DNA of 64,000 nucleotides, from positions 13,397,001-13,461,000 of the forward strand of contig OX335660.1 of assembly GCA_946894095.1 (NCBI GenBank), read 5' to 3'. The stretch's first letter is position 1. Every line of letters begins with the position of its first letter. Below the pieces are notes generated by a model, which was given only the letters and a program-made list of their open reading frames with translations, did no database searches and was not told the origin of the DNA. The translations under genes were made by a program, and so were the position numbers. Source of the DNA: Incurvaria masculella. Lineage: Eukaryota; Arthropoda; Insecta; Lepidoptera; Incurvariidae. This document shows, piece by piece, positions 1 through 13,800 of the stretch.

Positions 1-3000
1 CAAAGGCGCTTTTTGCTTTCAAATGTCCCAATTCGAGCGAATCGCGATCATAGATCTATTACCGGGGCTCACCGCCACCACTGGTCGTGTCTGTGTGTTC
101 AAATTCTAAAATCCTTTTTAGAAGGTACTTTGAAATACATTTCCATCACACTACCTCACATTGAATTTACGTAAATTACGTTAACATTAACTTCTTAAAG
201 TCATGCAAATTAAGGAAAACATTTCAGTTTTGGAAACTCATGTTCGAAAATAATAAACATCGATGATTCTTTCATCATGAAATACTTAAATCTCCCCGAG
301 TATTTTACATCATGCTGTCCCCAAATTTGTAAATTGTGCAGTGTTACTACTTATCAGTCGATCATATCATCTTAAAATTTCAACTAGACACTTATAGCTC
401 ACTAGTAAAAACAAAGTTTCGGAACACCTGTTCACTTGGACTAACGCTCTGTACCACCATCAGCTGATGTTCGTAAACCATTTATAACATCGTCGGCGAC
501 TCCAAAGTAAGCGAAATTACATTCATCACGACAAACATGTTATAAATAGCCACTTAAACATTGTTCATCTTGTCTATTACTGCCTTCGTCGACATCGTTT
601 ATCATTGCCAAGCCGAATTCTTCAGTCGTGCTAACAGATATTAATTAATAGACCATGATCGTATCAAAATAAGAAGTGAAAAGGTCAAGAAGTCAGGTGG
701 GAGTAGTTTAGAGTCGGTAGGTTGTATCAGTCACGGATATCACTGTTTGACGTCATTTTTAAAAGTTGCATCGGGCAATTTTATAACATTAAGACGTGGG
801 AAAAAAGACTCGTTATTAACTGCTCCTGCTCGTCCAAGCTCGTCCAAATCCGTCTGCCCAAAACCAAGATCAGTGATGACTAAACGCGAAATCATCTCAC
901 ACGGAACTTCGACAATTATCATGTCAATAGATATTCAGCGGAACGTTCAACCGAAAATTTACGACATGCTACGCGCGTCGCCAAAATCTTCGGAGGTTTC
1001 CTATGCGTCACGCGTTCCTAACTCTGATTTAACGTATTCTATAAAAATAAAAGAAGTGATAGCCGTCCAAGTGTCCACTAAAAAGATGTACCCAAGTAAC
1101 GTAGACAAGTATAAAAAAGGGACTAAAACCATCGACCACACTTTCTTCAAATCCTCATGATGACCCCCAATGTTGTGACGATCACTCCGAGCATGTGTTC
1201 GGAGCGCCCATTGTGATCTGTTTCACTTGGCGACCGATATGAAAGCAAGGTCTGTGAAAACTACGCGATGGAGGAAAACAATGTACAAAGACACTATGTT
1301 TTTAGGTGTGTGGCAACGCGGGTGTCGCGCGCGAACAATGCCAGCATTCATTGCTAACTGTGAACGCTCCCAGCCGCTCTCAGGCAAGGTGGCTTGACAA
1401 GTTGGACACTTTTACCGGATCCGTTTTCAGTGACGACTTAAGGCTCCAACTGAGTCCAGCGTTTAGCAAACAAACGATAATGGCGACCTCCGGAAGCATT
1501 GAGTTTGCGTTAGGGTTCATTGTTTTATGCACGTGAAAATCGTTTTCAGGCGAGCGAAATTTTTGTTTTTGATCTGTAAAGTCTACTTGTCAAAGTGAAT
1601 TAATATATTTTTCATGCTTATTCACTAGATAAATATGTGATCTTGCACCACAAAAAAGGATTTTTTTTAAATAATTTATAATTTCCAAGCGTCGGCTTGA
1701 AAACCCAGTAAAAACTTTGTATCCAATTGTGTATCAAGGTTTTCCGTAGCATGTCAAACGTGGATTTATGTACCTAGAGACAGGACGCAGAGTGGGACCA
1801 ATTAAAAATGTAGACCACGGCTTCAGAAGACGCAGGTTATGGCAATTCGAAGCTTCATTTGCGCAGTAGTTTGATGATGACTGTTAAGTATTTATAATAC
1901 CATAAACTGCAATCCATTATCCCTCAGAGTGGGTGAGAAGCGCACTAGATTGCGGTAGAAAACTATTTTGATTGCATACGCTTTTCCGGCCGTTTAATTT
2001 CTGTGTACTTCGTCATCGACCGAACGCATTGCTCGGCAAACGAACCCAATAATTTGCGCGAAGGACTCGGCAATTGGCGGTTGCCATTACATATATGCCA
2101 CGCTCCGAAAACCACCAAGAACCCGTAACTCCGCCGGCAAAATTGCGATGAAATTTTGAAATATTCTGCTCGTTGGGCAAGAGTGGAGCGTATTAAAACA
2201 ATACAGAACTAAGTAATGGACAAGATTATCTCGCCGATCTACTAATTGCTGTTTACTTTATAATAACGGATGGACTTTTCACGGGCACCTTAGTGGTTCA
2301 ACAAGTCCGTTGCGACAGCAAAGCCGCAAGCGCAACAGTGTACACATTGATTTAACAAAAACGACTTCAAAAACCAACACCGTCAACGATGACAGAAAAT
2401 CCAAAATATACCTCACCGTATGTAGAAATGCCACCAGAAAAGTTTCCTCACCTGAAACAAGAGAAACGAAGATCATCAAACAACTTGCGATACGCAAATG
2501 GCGGTGATCACGTCGAGTAAGCAATAATAATTGAAACACCAGACCGAGAGACAATAATCCATTCGGCGCAGTCATTCCGAGTGTACGCACCGGTGCCGTT
2601 GGGAAACTCGCCGTGAAATTGCAACTTCAAAAACGAAATTTAACAAGACGTTGAGTATGCGATTGCGGAGTACGTTTCAACTACCTACGTGCAATACGCG
2701 CGTGCTCACTTCACTATGCACGCGTTGCATTTTAATTGGGTTCACGAAGTCAATGCGCATAAAACATATTTACGAGTATTTACATATTTTGATTAGGAGC
2801 TCTTTTACGGCAAGATACGTGTATAAGCGGCAAGAAGGTACACCAAGAAAACGAGTCACCCGCGGCGTACAATGACACGCGAACACATAACCAGCTATTA
2901 AAATCGTCATTACGAACGAAAACGCACACACAAAAATTACGAAACAAAGAAACATGAAAGTTGAGACCCAACAAAGAGAAGAAAGTTGTGGACATGATCC

Positions 3001-6000
3001 AAGCACAGCACGTACAGATAAAAGAAAACAAAGGCTGAATTTGCATACAGAAGTTGTTTAGAAAGATTTAAGGGATAAGTCGTATTATGGCCGATGGACA
3101 TTTTTGGGAAGAGCTTAGTTACGAAATTGGCTTAACAGACTTGATCTTGATCTAATCGCAATATAGTTAGTCAGGGTAACTGAGCAGATATAGCTTTAAA
3201 CCTAGTCTCTCAGGGTATTGCATTTCAAGGAAATCTTAAAATTGAAATTGTACACCCGGACAAGTAGACGGAAGTTTTAACACTTTATTATCCTCGTCGA
3301 AATCTATTTTAGTTGGAGCTTAACAGGTGTGAAGGCTACACCACTTGAATATGCATTACCAAAACACTTTCAAGGGTGGGACTTCAGACTCGGCTCTTTG
3401 AATGAAGCAAATACGCGAGCATGAGTAACTACATTTTGCATACAACTAGTGAATAGACACGGCGCTCGATCGATTTGTACGCTGTTACACGCACGAGCGA
3501 TCTTTAAAATCTATCGACGGAGCGAATTCGGTCCGCTTTTATAATATACAGCTCGTGTTTCAACATTTGCACGAGTTAATAATAATTTTAGGCAGGCAGG
3601 TCTTTTAGCGTCACTAGAGCATATAAAATTAAAACAGTCGCCCCGAACATACGAATCCGGTAGTACTTAAATGTAACGACAGAACAAGTTCAAGAAAACC
3701 TTGAACGTAACAATCGCAGGTAATGCATTATAAATCACGAGCTCGGCCAACAATAAGCCACATGACATGACAGCGTCCATACAGAAAAACTAGAGCAATT
3801 CTCGACTGCTGACCCCGAGGCGTGGCTGCCAGGGCGCGTGCGCTACTCATACAGACACGATAATTGCCGTGATCCGGTGCAGGTCACGACTGTCAAATGT
3901 TACTATATTTATTTACCGCTGCTGACCTTAACATTCCCAAATTAATAATTGAAGAAACATTATTGAACACCACGCTGATGTCATTAGAACATTGTATTGT
4001 GCACACGACGCGAAAGTCTACGACGCTATATACTGTTCACGTGCGAAGTCTTGCGGTTTTACGGTGATATTGTGACACTTAACTATTTACATAAATGCAT
4101 CGAAGCATTTCGTGAGCCAAAGACATAAAAAGATTACATCCAGCCATCTATGAAGAGGGTCAACGAGTAGCGAAAGAGAAAGGAAAATACTTCGAAAATT
4201 AAAACCTAGTTTAAATAAGTTCTCGAAAATAATACACAATGCTAGATCATAACTGCCACTTAACAGTAAGCAAACCAGATCGATAAAGATGCTTGTATTG
4301 ACGGCGAAGCTCCGGCATCTCACGTAGCTTTCGAATCGCAGTTTCCTCTCGAGCCAGTCACAAGCAGCTTCTAGCTGGAAGCAATTAGCCTATAGCACGG
4401 TTGTTAGAGCGTTAAAAACCGAATCCCACATTAAATTAAAGTACAATTGAAGGGCGCGCGACGTGTGTCGACAGTTCATACTCGGTGTGAATGAATTGAT
4501 AACAATTGAATAAGAGTTTATTGAAAACGCCAACCTGGCCGTTATTGTTATTTTTTTGTTTCGCCACGACTCGCCCTTGAAGTGGCTCCCACATGCCTGC
4601 TGTAACCATCGATCACAATCCTATTCCTATTATTGTTAACGATTGCGTCGGGGTAATCAATTTGCAAGCACGAGCCAATCTCGACGGTCGAGTCAATTAA
4701 AAAGGCAAGACCTCCATTCAGAAGGCAGATTCAGTTCTATTTAATGTGGCTGCCTTGATCTAGACTCGGTTTATGGTAAGGTTCATTTATTAAATTCTAG
4801 GTTTTGTCCATATCTCCATCGGCGGAAGATCACAGCTTCACAAAAATATTTGCTTACTGCGCAGGACTCGGATAACAATAAAAATTTAATTTATCACGAA
4901 ATATTATGTACAATTAAAAAAATGTGTGACGTGTACAGAATATTTGTCGAAATGATTTTCTACAGAACGATTTTTAGTTTCTCAAAACGAAATATTGGTA
5001 GCTCCGCCGACAGGCAACATTTTCATAATCGTAGGCGATAAGCCTGTAGACTCAAAGAGTGGTTTAATACTGACTCAAACGGGTTATAGCGACAAGCCTT
5101 GACCACCATTACAGTAATTGTTCTAACCGACAACCGTGACACTGTTTTGTCATTCAATACTTCGGTGCAGCATCACTGCAGTAAATAAATGCATTTGCAT
5201 ATTCAAGCTTCATGTTCGTTATCTTCTACTAGCATTTCTAGGATGAATCTATTATCAGGTAGCAAGTGCAGAGTTAGGTGAACATAAACTATCTTTAAGT
5301 TGTTGACACACACTTTACGCACTGTCATAGAATCAGGTACGAGTGCTTCGCCAAGCTCTCAACCGGTTGAGTATTCTAATCCTTTATCGCCGAAATTGCT
5401 TCAGGCGCTGCTAATTTATGCTAATATTCGCGCGGCTACTTCATTATGGCAATTGAAAATTCTGCAACTCGGCCTTGGCTGCTGTTGAAATATGAAGCAT
5501 TTTGTAAAGTGCTCCAGATACGCTATCTAACTTCCCGCGCCCTTGATTTTCCGCACCGAGAACTCTCACGTTGCGACAGTAGCGCATCCTCGCGCGGGCA
5601 CGAGATCAGACGCGTGCGCGATAATTAATAAACGTCCGTGCATAATGAGACGCTGTTTGTTACGCCTCTTTGACGTAATCGTAACGGCTCTAAAATAAAA
5701 AGTATTATAATGAGGTTATAGATCATGCAGACGGCACGCGCCGCGCTAGCCCGAGGCGGAGGCTGCGAGGTCTGCGCGAGCGCAACTCGTGCCTTTTCTA
5801 ATGCTACAACAGCATGTACTGATACTTTATTGAGATCTCGGTCTCTGGTTCATGAAACAAAATGTGTCTCTTTGTGATAATTCTGCCCGGGCAATGTGCT
5901 GCTCGACACATTTCCTCATTTTTATTTTAGCACTTTGCGTAGCTTTAGAAAAGGCTACGTCACAAACGATGTTTAGAATAGGAAACGAAATCAACTATTT

Positions 6001-9000
6001 CCGAGTCTAAAGTCGCATATTAGGGTTTCGCTGTTTGATTTGCAAGGTATTTTGGCATAGCTTGCGAAAGCGGCCACCTATGGGAGTTAAACATTTTTAC
6101 TAATACCGACTTTGGCTGGAGTAATAAGCGATCAAAATTGACTGTTTCGGTCGTTGTGCAATGCAACCAATCGATTGTAATAGCCGAGCCGGTCCAGTCG
6201 TGTCAACCGGACGCCGCCGCGGCGCCGCGCCGCATAGACGTTGGTAATAACACAGGAGAACATAAATACATTGCAGAATGTGAATACGCCTCGTAATCTA
6301 GATGAGGAATGTAGGGGCTTGCCGAGATCGTTCCGCATTCGGCTACTCAAAACATCGATACCTATAATTATTCACCGATTACACGAGTCTCCTACCCAAG
6401 GAGCAAATAATAAATAACAAGAAAATTATTGTAGGAAGAATGTTTGCGAAGTCCCAATTGGCGATTTCTTCGATCGGCGCGTATTGTGAAATTGGTACAG
6501 CGGAATATACCACAATTCCTAGAAAAGTCCGGCATGATTCGAGTGTTCCACGAAAGCTTACAAATTCGTTTCGAAATCACCACTCATTGACCGCACAGAC
6601 AAAGGACGTCGTCGGTGGAAAGTCGCCTGCAATTCGATCGCGACCAGAATATAGAGTGTTTACAATGCGCCAAGCGTTTCTCAATGCTCACGCCTCATAC
6701 GTATGCTAAGACCGAAATGAAGTCACTGATTAAAATTAAAGATAGAAGCTTTATAGTTTCCCAGTGTATAGATGCTCATACCATTAAAACTGAATAACAA
6801 AAAGAAACGACGAAATAATCTATCAATAAAGCTCGTAAAGAACTGTTGTTGAAAACGGATCTGTTTATTGGCAAGCTCCTTCAAGAAGCGACAAAGAAGG
6901 TGCATATCGTGACAGCACTGGAGCAAGGTCTCGCTCTATTGTTGTGGCCGAATGGAACAGTAATTGCTGCCATGTCATTATCAAACAAGCCCAGTTGGTT
7001 AATCACTTCACGTTTTGTGTGGCCACAAAAACGGTGCACCTTGCTCGCCCGAAGGTCAGACGCTTTGGTTTTCGATGCGGTGGCGTTTTCACAGCAATTG
7101 CCTGCAGCGAGCTCGCCGCATGCGGTTATGACGTTGATGAAAAAAGTACTCGAATGAGAGAGAACATATAATTGCTTGTCGAATCCATCACGAGCATGAT
7201 AGAAAGCGGAAAAGATCGGATTATTGTGTTTGAACGTGCGATTTCAACTCGTCATAATTTAAAACATGTAAGTAAAAAGCGTCTGCACATATGGGCTGAG
7301 ATATTCAAATAAGGCAGTTCTCAATACACATTCTTAATGCGCGAAAGTGTTCCATCGACCTTGTCAGGCACAGATGTTGAGATAAATTGTCACATAGAAG
7401 ACGACATTCATGTATCGCGGGCGGCACAAAAGATTGCACAAAAGATTCTTGCGACTGAAAAAAGTCAGTGGATAAGCAGATCTGGATTCACTATCGAAGG
7501 TGAACCACTTACAAAGGTCATTGCGGCACAAAAGCTGTCTGACTGCATTGAAGATGGACCTAAAAATGTAAAAGTTTCGATTGAAGCTAAAACCATATTT
7601 GGACTCGTGAGAAATGTTTATTCAGTGTTGAAAGATGTAGAAATCGCGACATTAGCGCATTTAGTTTATATCATAGCTTTCGTCCTTTACGAAAAACTTT
7701 AGAACACACTGCATGCAACAATTACTTCAAATGCTGTCAAAGTATGCGTAACTTGCTACACAGAGGCGGAATATGCAATGTGGAGCAAATGTTAATATGG
7801 TTGGTAGTTATTGATATATTATTTATCGGATTCGGAAAGCAAACAGTCGGTGTCTCTTACGCAAGCGCTTGCCACATGCGAGCAGTCGCGGCGGCGGCAG
7901 CGGCGGCGGTCCGACCTGCCGCGAGCTGCCGACATGTTCCGCGACAATGATTATTTCCATTGCACACCCTCCAGTCACCACGGCCACTGCGGTCCGCCTT
8001 CAACCTCACCGAGTTGCCCAACGAAAAGTATCGCAGGAGCGTTCTAAACGGCATTTTACGAAGTTCACTCGGCTGCAACCTTTCCAGCCCTAAAGGTTCA
8101 ATCAGAACCAATTAAAAGTCGGTCCGTTTGGCAAAGCGCCGCGCTCGTGCCCGACCGGACCGTTGGAAGTATTAGCCGCTGCAGATTAATGGCACAAAGC
8201 CGCATTGGCATTAGCGGCGTATTCTTGCGGTTGTACATGTACATAGTTCAATTACGAGTCCCGGACTCGTGCCACGCTTATCGAAGGCGAAATCGAGCGA
8301 GTTTGCTGACCGCGCCTTTCACGGTGCCCGCCGATTGTCGGTGCGATTGGCACGCCTACCGTGTACCCTAAGCGAATCGCCTTCGGAGCTTTAACTGGGT
8401 TAACGTCGCTTTTAAATTCACTGATTTTCGACCTCAATGCGACCTTATGCGGCCCGGAATCATTAGAGCAACAATAAAGCCATCAACGTTTTATTAGACG
8501 CTATAAACATTACTCAAATAGCTTCCAAAATGTAAGTCGTATTGACAAGTATTTTTACGTATGAATCTTTAATATGCAGCTTGTATAACTTTAACATTTC
8601 GAGAATCAATTTACACGCACACTACGTTGTTCCGCATTTTCTACATCTCCATTTACGTCGGGTACTGTCTCGCTGACAGGTCGTGTCGTCTTGTCATTTG
8701 TCACGCGGGTACAGTGGGTATTTCCGACAGGGATCTCTTCGCTGCCGCCATTAAGTTCGCATAGAAACTCCTTAACGACGCCGAATCTCCGTTAGATGCG
8801 TCCCACACGCACGGTTAATCTGTCTGCAATTTCTAACGACCGTGTAACAATTGACCAGTCAGCTTAAGATACAGTGAGAGAGTTCAGGATTTTGGCAGCA
8901 TGAACGATAATCATGAATAATTATCATTTTGTAAAATCGCGTTCTTCAATAATGTTCAGCTGCGTTAATGTATTCCACACAGTTTTTATTCTGCCTTGCA

Positions 9001-9800
9001 GCTAAATTTATACAATAAAGATTCGACCTGCGCACGTGACTATCAAAACACCCTGAACGCTATTTCGTGATTTTGTTCTTTGGCGATTATCAGACTGGCT
9101 ATGCGCGCGTTATCTAAGAACATTAAATGGAATTGTTATTTTTCCTGCTCAAATACAATAACACGTTTAAAATTTGGATTTATAACTAATTTGATGATAA
9201 ACATCCATAATCATTAGAATTATTGTAATCATAATTTAAAATGATCAGAAATAATGTGTGGTCTTACCCTTATGGTGATCAGACCATCTTCATCATCTTC
9301 TCATTTTCGAAATCTAGTATCAATATTTCGAAATGTTCATATAGCTGTTCGGCCTTCAAATAATGGAAAAATTGTAGGTAATATCGTGACCAATAAAACA
9401 AACAAAATATAAAGTCAAATAGCCGCCAATGAACCCATAAGTTATGTAATATTTAAGGTAACCTATCTGACATGCTTACAATGTTGACGATCATAAGAAA
9501 AAAACGTATTTTATAATCAGCTTTGTCCCCATTGCATAGGAATCGATTTTTTTCGCTGTATCGATAAAGGGTGTGACATAACACCATTTGGAAAGTTTCC
9601 AATGACCGAGCGGTGCGTAAAATTGTCGGACGGAAGTGCATACATTTCCATAGTGTTAGTCACTTTACCTAATAAACGATGTCGTCCGTAAACGTTTTGT
9701 ATTTAATGCAAATCCATTCGTTTTCTTCACGAAGATGCAACAACGTAACGTTTCTGTAATTTATAAATGCTGATGGACTTTTCAATTTACATTCAGATAT
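1..9800. other. Gene-poor, repeat-poor flank
   Basis: I find no recognisable gene and no copy of the SINE, LINE or MITE families that crowd the rest of the window. The DNA is AT-rich with short GC-rich patches near 5,735-5,800 and 7,880-8,020, the second containing CGG-repeat-like sequence. A small hairpin lies at about 1,183-1,212, where ACTCCGA and TCGGAGC flank a short loop. A few short open frames exist but none has splice or family support, except the orphan frame listed at 7,337. This could be a conserved regulatory flank or an intron of a gene outside the window; that is inference from the lack of repeats. Confidence 0.5.
7337..7702 (+). CDS. Orphan open frame, 121 codons, unknown
   Basis: A 121-codon frame with an ATG start and TAG stop and a protein-like composition, including an Ala/Lys/Gln stretch (RAAQKIAQKIL) near residues 30-40 and a hydrophobic C-terminus ending IIAFVLYEKL. 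I do not recognise the family. Another frame on the same strand at 6,846-7,157 ends 180 bp upstream, and the two could be remnants of one intronless gene or of a transposon, but they are not in a continuous frame. No promoter, splice site or poly(A) signal clearly belongs to it. It may also be chance. Confidence 0.25.
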   Translation: MRESVPSTLSGTDVEINCHIEDDIHVSRAAQKIAQKILATEKSQWISRSGFTIEGEPLTKVIAAQKLSDCIEDGPKNVKVSIEAKTIFGLVRNVYSVLKDVEIATLAHLVYIIAFVLYEKL

Positions 9801-9809
9801 ACTTAAAAC

Positions 9810-10320
9810 GGCGCTAGCTCAGGGACGCGGCGACTTGCCTTGAACGCCAGAGGTCATGGGTTCAAATCCTCGCCCGTTCTTTTTTTTTTTTTATGTGACT
9901 GGACATGGATGGCTAATACCACAAGTTCTGTCATGGTATTAGCCCAACACACCACATGGGAACTAGGTGCCATGCCAGGACCTTCCTTATATTGCACGGC
10001 TACATTGAACTGGATGGAAAACACGGACAATTTTCATTGCCGCTTCGACCACCACTTTCTTTTTCATTCTGAGTTGGATAAGTTCATTTCGTGACGAGTG
10101 CGACCTATTCCACTGTTCGGAATCCAGGTTCGAATTGTAAACTATAGGACCCATCGTACAGAAAAAGATGGTCGAAGCAGCAATGGAAAATTGACCGTGT
10201 TTGCCATACATTTTCATGAAGTTCAATAAAGGGAAGGCCCTAAGCATGGTACCTGATTCCTTCGGAAATATCATGACGGTGGGTGTGGTGGAAGCCGTCC
10301 ATGTCCATTTCCACAAAAAT
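9810..10320 (+). mobile_element. tRNA-headed SINE split by a second SINE
   Basis: The head at 9,810-9,879 has an A-box-like TAGCTCAGGG and a B box GGGTTCAAATCC. The body resumes at about 10,044 and runs to about 10,320, with the family blocks ATGGTCGAAGC and the tail GGACATGGA-type segment inverted or degraded. Between them, about 9,880-10,043, is a reversed, 5'-truncated copy of the same family beginning with a poly-T run (its A tail). The order shows one SINE inserted into another. Confidence 0.7.
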
Positions 10321-10610
10321 AATCTCGACGGCTTACGGTGAACCTGCTTATTTAGGTGAAGATTTTAATTATTTATTTTCATAAAGGTTTAAAAATAACA
10401 AGGAAAATATGTATACTAACAATTCACACTAACAGAAAAGCAAGCGAAGTCGTATTAAAACAAAAAAAAATGTAATCTCGATTTGGCAGCGGCCTTCCGG
10501 TGCAGCAGCCGCGTTGTTTTCCAATTAAATCGACTCATTTCAATGTCAAGCGAGAGCGTCGAGACGGCGCCGGCGGCGGTGGTGGACCAATGAACACACG
10601 CCAAAATTTG

Positions 10611-10645
10611 ATAAAAGGCCCGCCCGCGCCCGCCGACACTCAGTA
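10611..10645 (+). promoter_or_regulatory. Core promoter: TATA box plus initiator
   Basis: ATAAAAGG at 10,611-10,618 is followed 31 bp later by the arthropod initiator TCAGT at 10,640-10,644, putting a probable transcription start at A 10,642. This spacing is the usual one for a TATA-dependent insect promoter. It lies about 200 bp before the start codon of the secreted protein at 10,847. Confidence 0.65.
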
Positions 10646-10846
10646 TATTTTGTGTCTCTTGAGGCCTTTCACTTCGCGCCCGATGACCGCCGCCGGGCCC
10701 CGAGCGATACACAGATGAGTTGACGAAATATTGATTTGACCCTAATTTGTTTGTGCAAGGACACCCTACTTGGTACCACCAATAATCAGCCAATTGAGCA
10801 TATGCGATGTGCACAGTGATGTGACAGCTCTCGTTTCTCGTTGCAG

Positions 10847-13800
10847 ATGGTGAGAGGGGCGGTGCTGGCGCTAGCGGCGCTGGCGTGCGCGTGCGCGCAG
10901 GCGAGCGTGCTCGTGCCCACCTACGTGCTCCCACCCGACACCTTCGTGCGCGACCAGCGCCACTCGGACGACCAACACGCCGCCGACTCGCAGCGCACCA
11001 TCCGCCGGCTCGTCGGCGGGCACATGAGGATAGACCGGAACAAGTCGTTCGGAGATCCCGCCAGGAACTCCTTCGCCGCCGACGAGAAGAGCGAGAGCGG
11101 CAAGTTCGCCGGCGTGGTCGCGCCGGGCAAAGCTAGCGCCGGTGTCGGGTGGGACCAGGGCGTCTGGGACGACGGGATGCTGATGTCGAGCGCGGGCGAG
11201 GGCAAGGACGCACCGAAGGGCAAAGAAGACGACGAGGATAAGAAGACGCTCGCGGACCAAGTCGCCGATGGCAAGTACGGGCTCATCCAGAACGAAATCT
11301 TCCAGAAGGCCCCAAAGCGGCCCGGAGTGGTGAGCTACGAGTCGAACCCGGACACGAGAGACAAGGATAACGTACACACCCTCGGCGGTCTAAACAAGGA
11401 AGAGATCTGGCTCGCGGAAGACCACCTCCTTGTACTCAAAGGGGGCTCGTTCTCCGAGCACGGTCAAGAAAGCGAGCGCAAGCCCTGGCCCGCGATAGAC
11501 GACTACGAGGCGCCCCGCAGGCAAGTAAAGCTTCCGAAAAAGCCTCTGGTGCCGCCGCCCTTTCCGGTCCGACTCTCCGACGACGGACCGCTCGTCTTCC
11601 TTACGCCGAACGGTAGTCTCCCTGCGTCCCTTTTCCCTCCCTTCCCTGCGGGAGCGGGCAACAGCCCTTTTTCTCCTGCGCCGTTCCCCTTCCCGCCGGG
11701 ATTCAATCCCGAGAGTAGCGATTCGAGAAACTCTTCTTCCGGGGGAGCGCCGTACCCAATTCCTCCGTTCCCATTCTTACCGGGAAACGCGAGCGAAGGG
11801 GGTCCGTTCCCGCCGTTCCTATTTCCCTCGTCCATGAATGGCTCTTTTCCAGAAGGCTTCCCGCCGGGCGCGGCATTCCTGCCACCACCCGGAAACCAGA
11901 CCGACCTGTACGACGAAGACGACCCATCGATCTACTATCCGCCGCCCTACAATTTTTCCTACCACGCTGAGAAAAAGGGTAGCGTGCCTCCCGGTCCGCT
12001 AGTGCCCGGCATCGTGCTGCCGCCGCCCCCGGACTTCTTCGCGCCATTGGAGGAAAGAACCACCACAACTGAAGAATCTACGACGCAGAGCGCTCCAAAG
12101 CCGAAACCAATAGTCCAGCGACCGCCGACTAGCTATCGCAAGCCACTGAAGGCGAGACCGACGACGGACAATGTGCGAACCACGATCGAGGTTACAACCA
12201 CGCCCAGACCCATTATCGTAGCCGAAACTCCCAAGCAAAGGCAGCCACCGCGAATTGTACAGATACCTAGACCTGCGCCAGTGAGAACTTACAACTACGC
12301 CCACGAAGAACCCGTTGGAAAGCCAAGTCCGATCGAGAAACCAACCTATAAGCCCAGGCAGAAGACTACGCCCAAGCCGACTTCTGCCCCAGTGTCGATT
12401 GCGTATGATTACCCAGAGGATCAGACATACAATTCTAAGACACCGAACAGTTCACCCAAGCCTTATGAAGTGTATGGACCGCCAGAGCAATCTAACGTTA
12501 ATGGAAACTCGATTGTTACCTCGAGCCCAGTACCTCTCCGAGCTTACTATACCAAATCTCAAACGGACGACTATCCCAAGACAGAGCTAAAACCTGTTTA
12601 CACTCCGAAACAAAACGAGAATTCTCTAGCATCTTTCTATTTCTACGATGAACAACCAAAGACGACTCCAGCTTCTGCCGCTTATTTCGACGGCCGAACC
12701 TACTACAAATCTGTGCCTGCAAGTCAAAACCAGAACAACCGACTCAATCCCAATACACAAAGTGGATTCACACCATCGGTGAACGTAGCGTATGGCTCTA
12801 TAGATCAATCAGACAATTTACTGATATGGCCCCAGAAGCAAGGACCGAGAACTCTCACTCAGGAATATTTTAGCATTGAAAAACCTAAAACTCAGCAGGT
12901 TTACGTGCAGAATGCAAGGCCGGACTCATTTTACAACCAGATAGCTGATATACAACAAACCATAGACTTCTATACCACGAACCGGCCAAAACAGTATGTT
13001 CAGAGACCCAGCAATGGATACAAACATAGACCAGCGACCGTAAGGCCAGTCTACCAATTCAGCTACCAGACTAAGCCGAGGCAGGAGCAGATCACGTTCC
13101 GAGCACCAAAACTCGACACGGAGCCCTTCCGCCCGATGGTTAGCTACAGCAAACCATTCAACAGTGAATACAACACTGTACCTCCTAACCAATCTCCAGT
13201 AAACCACCAGCAGTACTTAGTAGAAAACGCCAAGGCCACTACTGAGACTCCGACATCATCAAAATACTATCCCAAGAGTAAACCTAAAGACGAAGATTAT
13301 GAAGATGCTGCCGTCAAATATGATACTGACGGTAAGAGAGGATATGCTAAGCCAAAGGTTCCACAAAGAGTGCAAATAGTAAAGAGCATTGAACATTTCC
13401 CCAGCACAACACCGAGTGCTTTGAGTCATGGATATTACACCAAACAAGACGAAAGGTACGTGGACGATATCACAAGGAACTACTTCGAGCTCTTCGGGAA
13501 GAAGATCGAAGACACACACGACGCAAACGGCCTCGCAGTAACGCCGCCGCTCGACACCGTCCGAACACCCCTAAACAACGGAATCAACCTGCAGTACGCC
13601 AACGACGAGAGTGAAAACTACCGACCGAACCCACCGTCGCTGGACGGCGACACGCTCGTCAACTACAGGAGACCGAGGCCCTACATCGAGCCGGAGAGCG
13701 AGTTCGTGCCGATCGCGAACCCGGCGTACCACCAGTATGAGCAGATCCAGCAGCACATCCTGCGCGAGCAGCAGGCGCAGCAGCAGGCGCACCGGCAGGC

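Noticed and set aside
747..1160. 137-codon frame on the plus strand
   Set aside because: No splice sites, promoter or recognised family; Lys/Ser-rich composition is possible by chance in AT-rich DNA.
7857..8111. Poly-Ala/Arg-rich ORFs in a CGG-rich patch
   Set aside because: Open frames on both strands come from the CGG repeat composition.
10455..11377. Long open frames on the minus strand over the secreted protein gene
   Set aside because: They mirror GC-rich codons of the real plus-strand gene and have no start, splice or family support.
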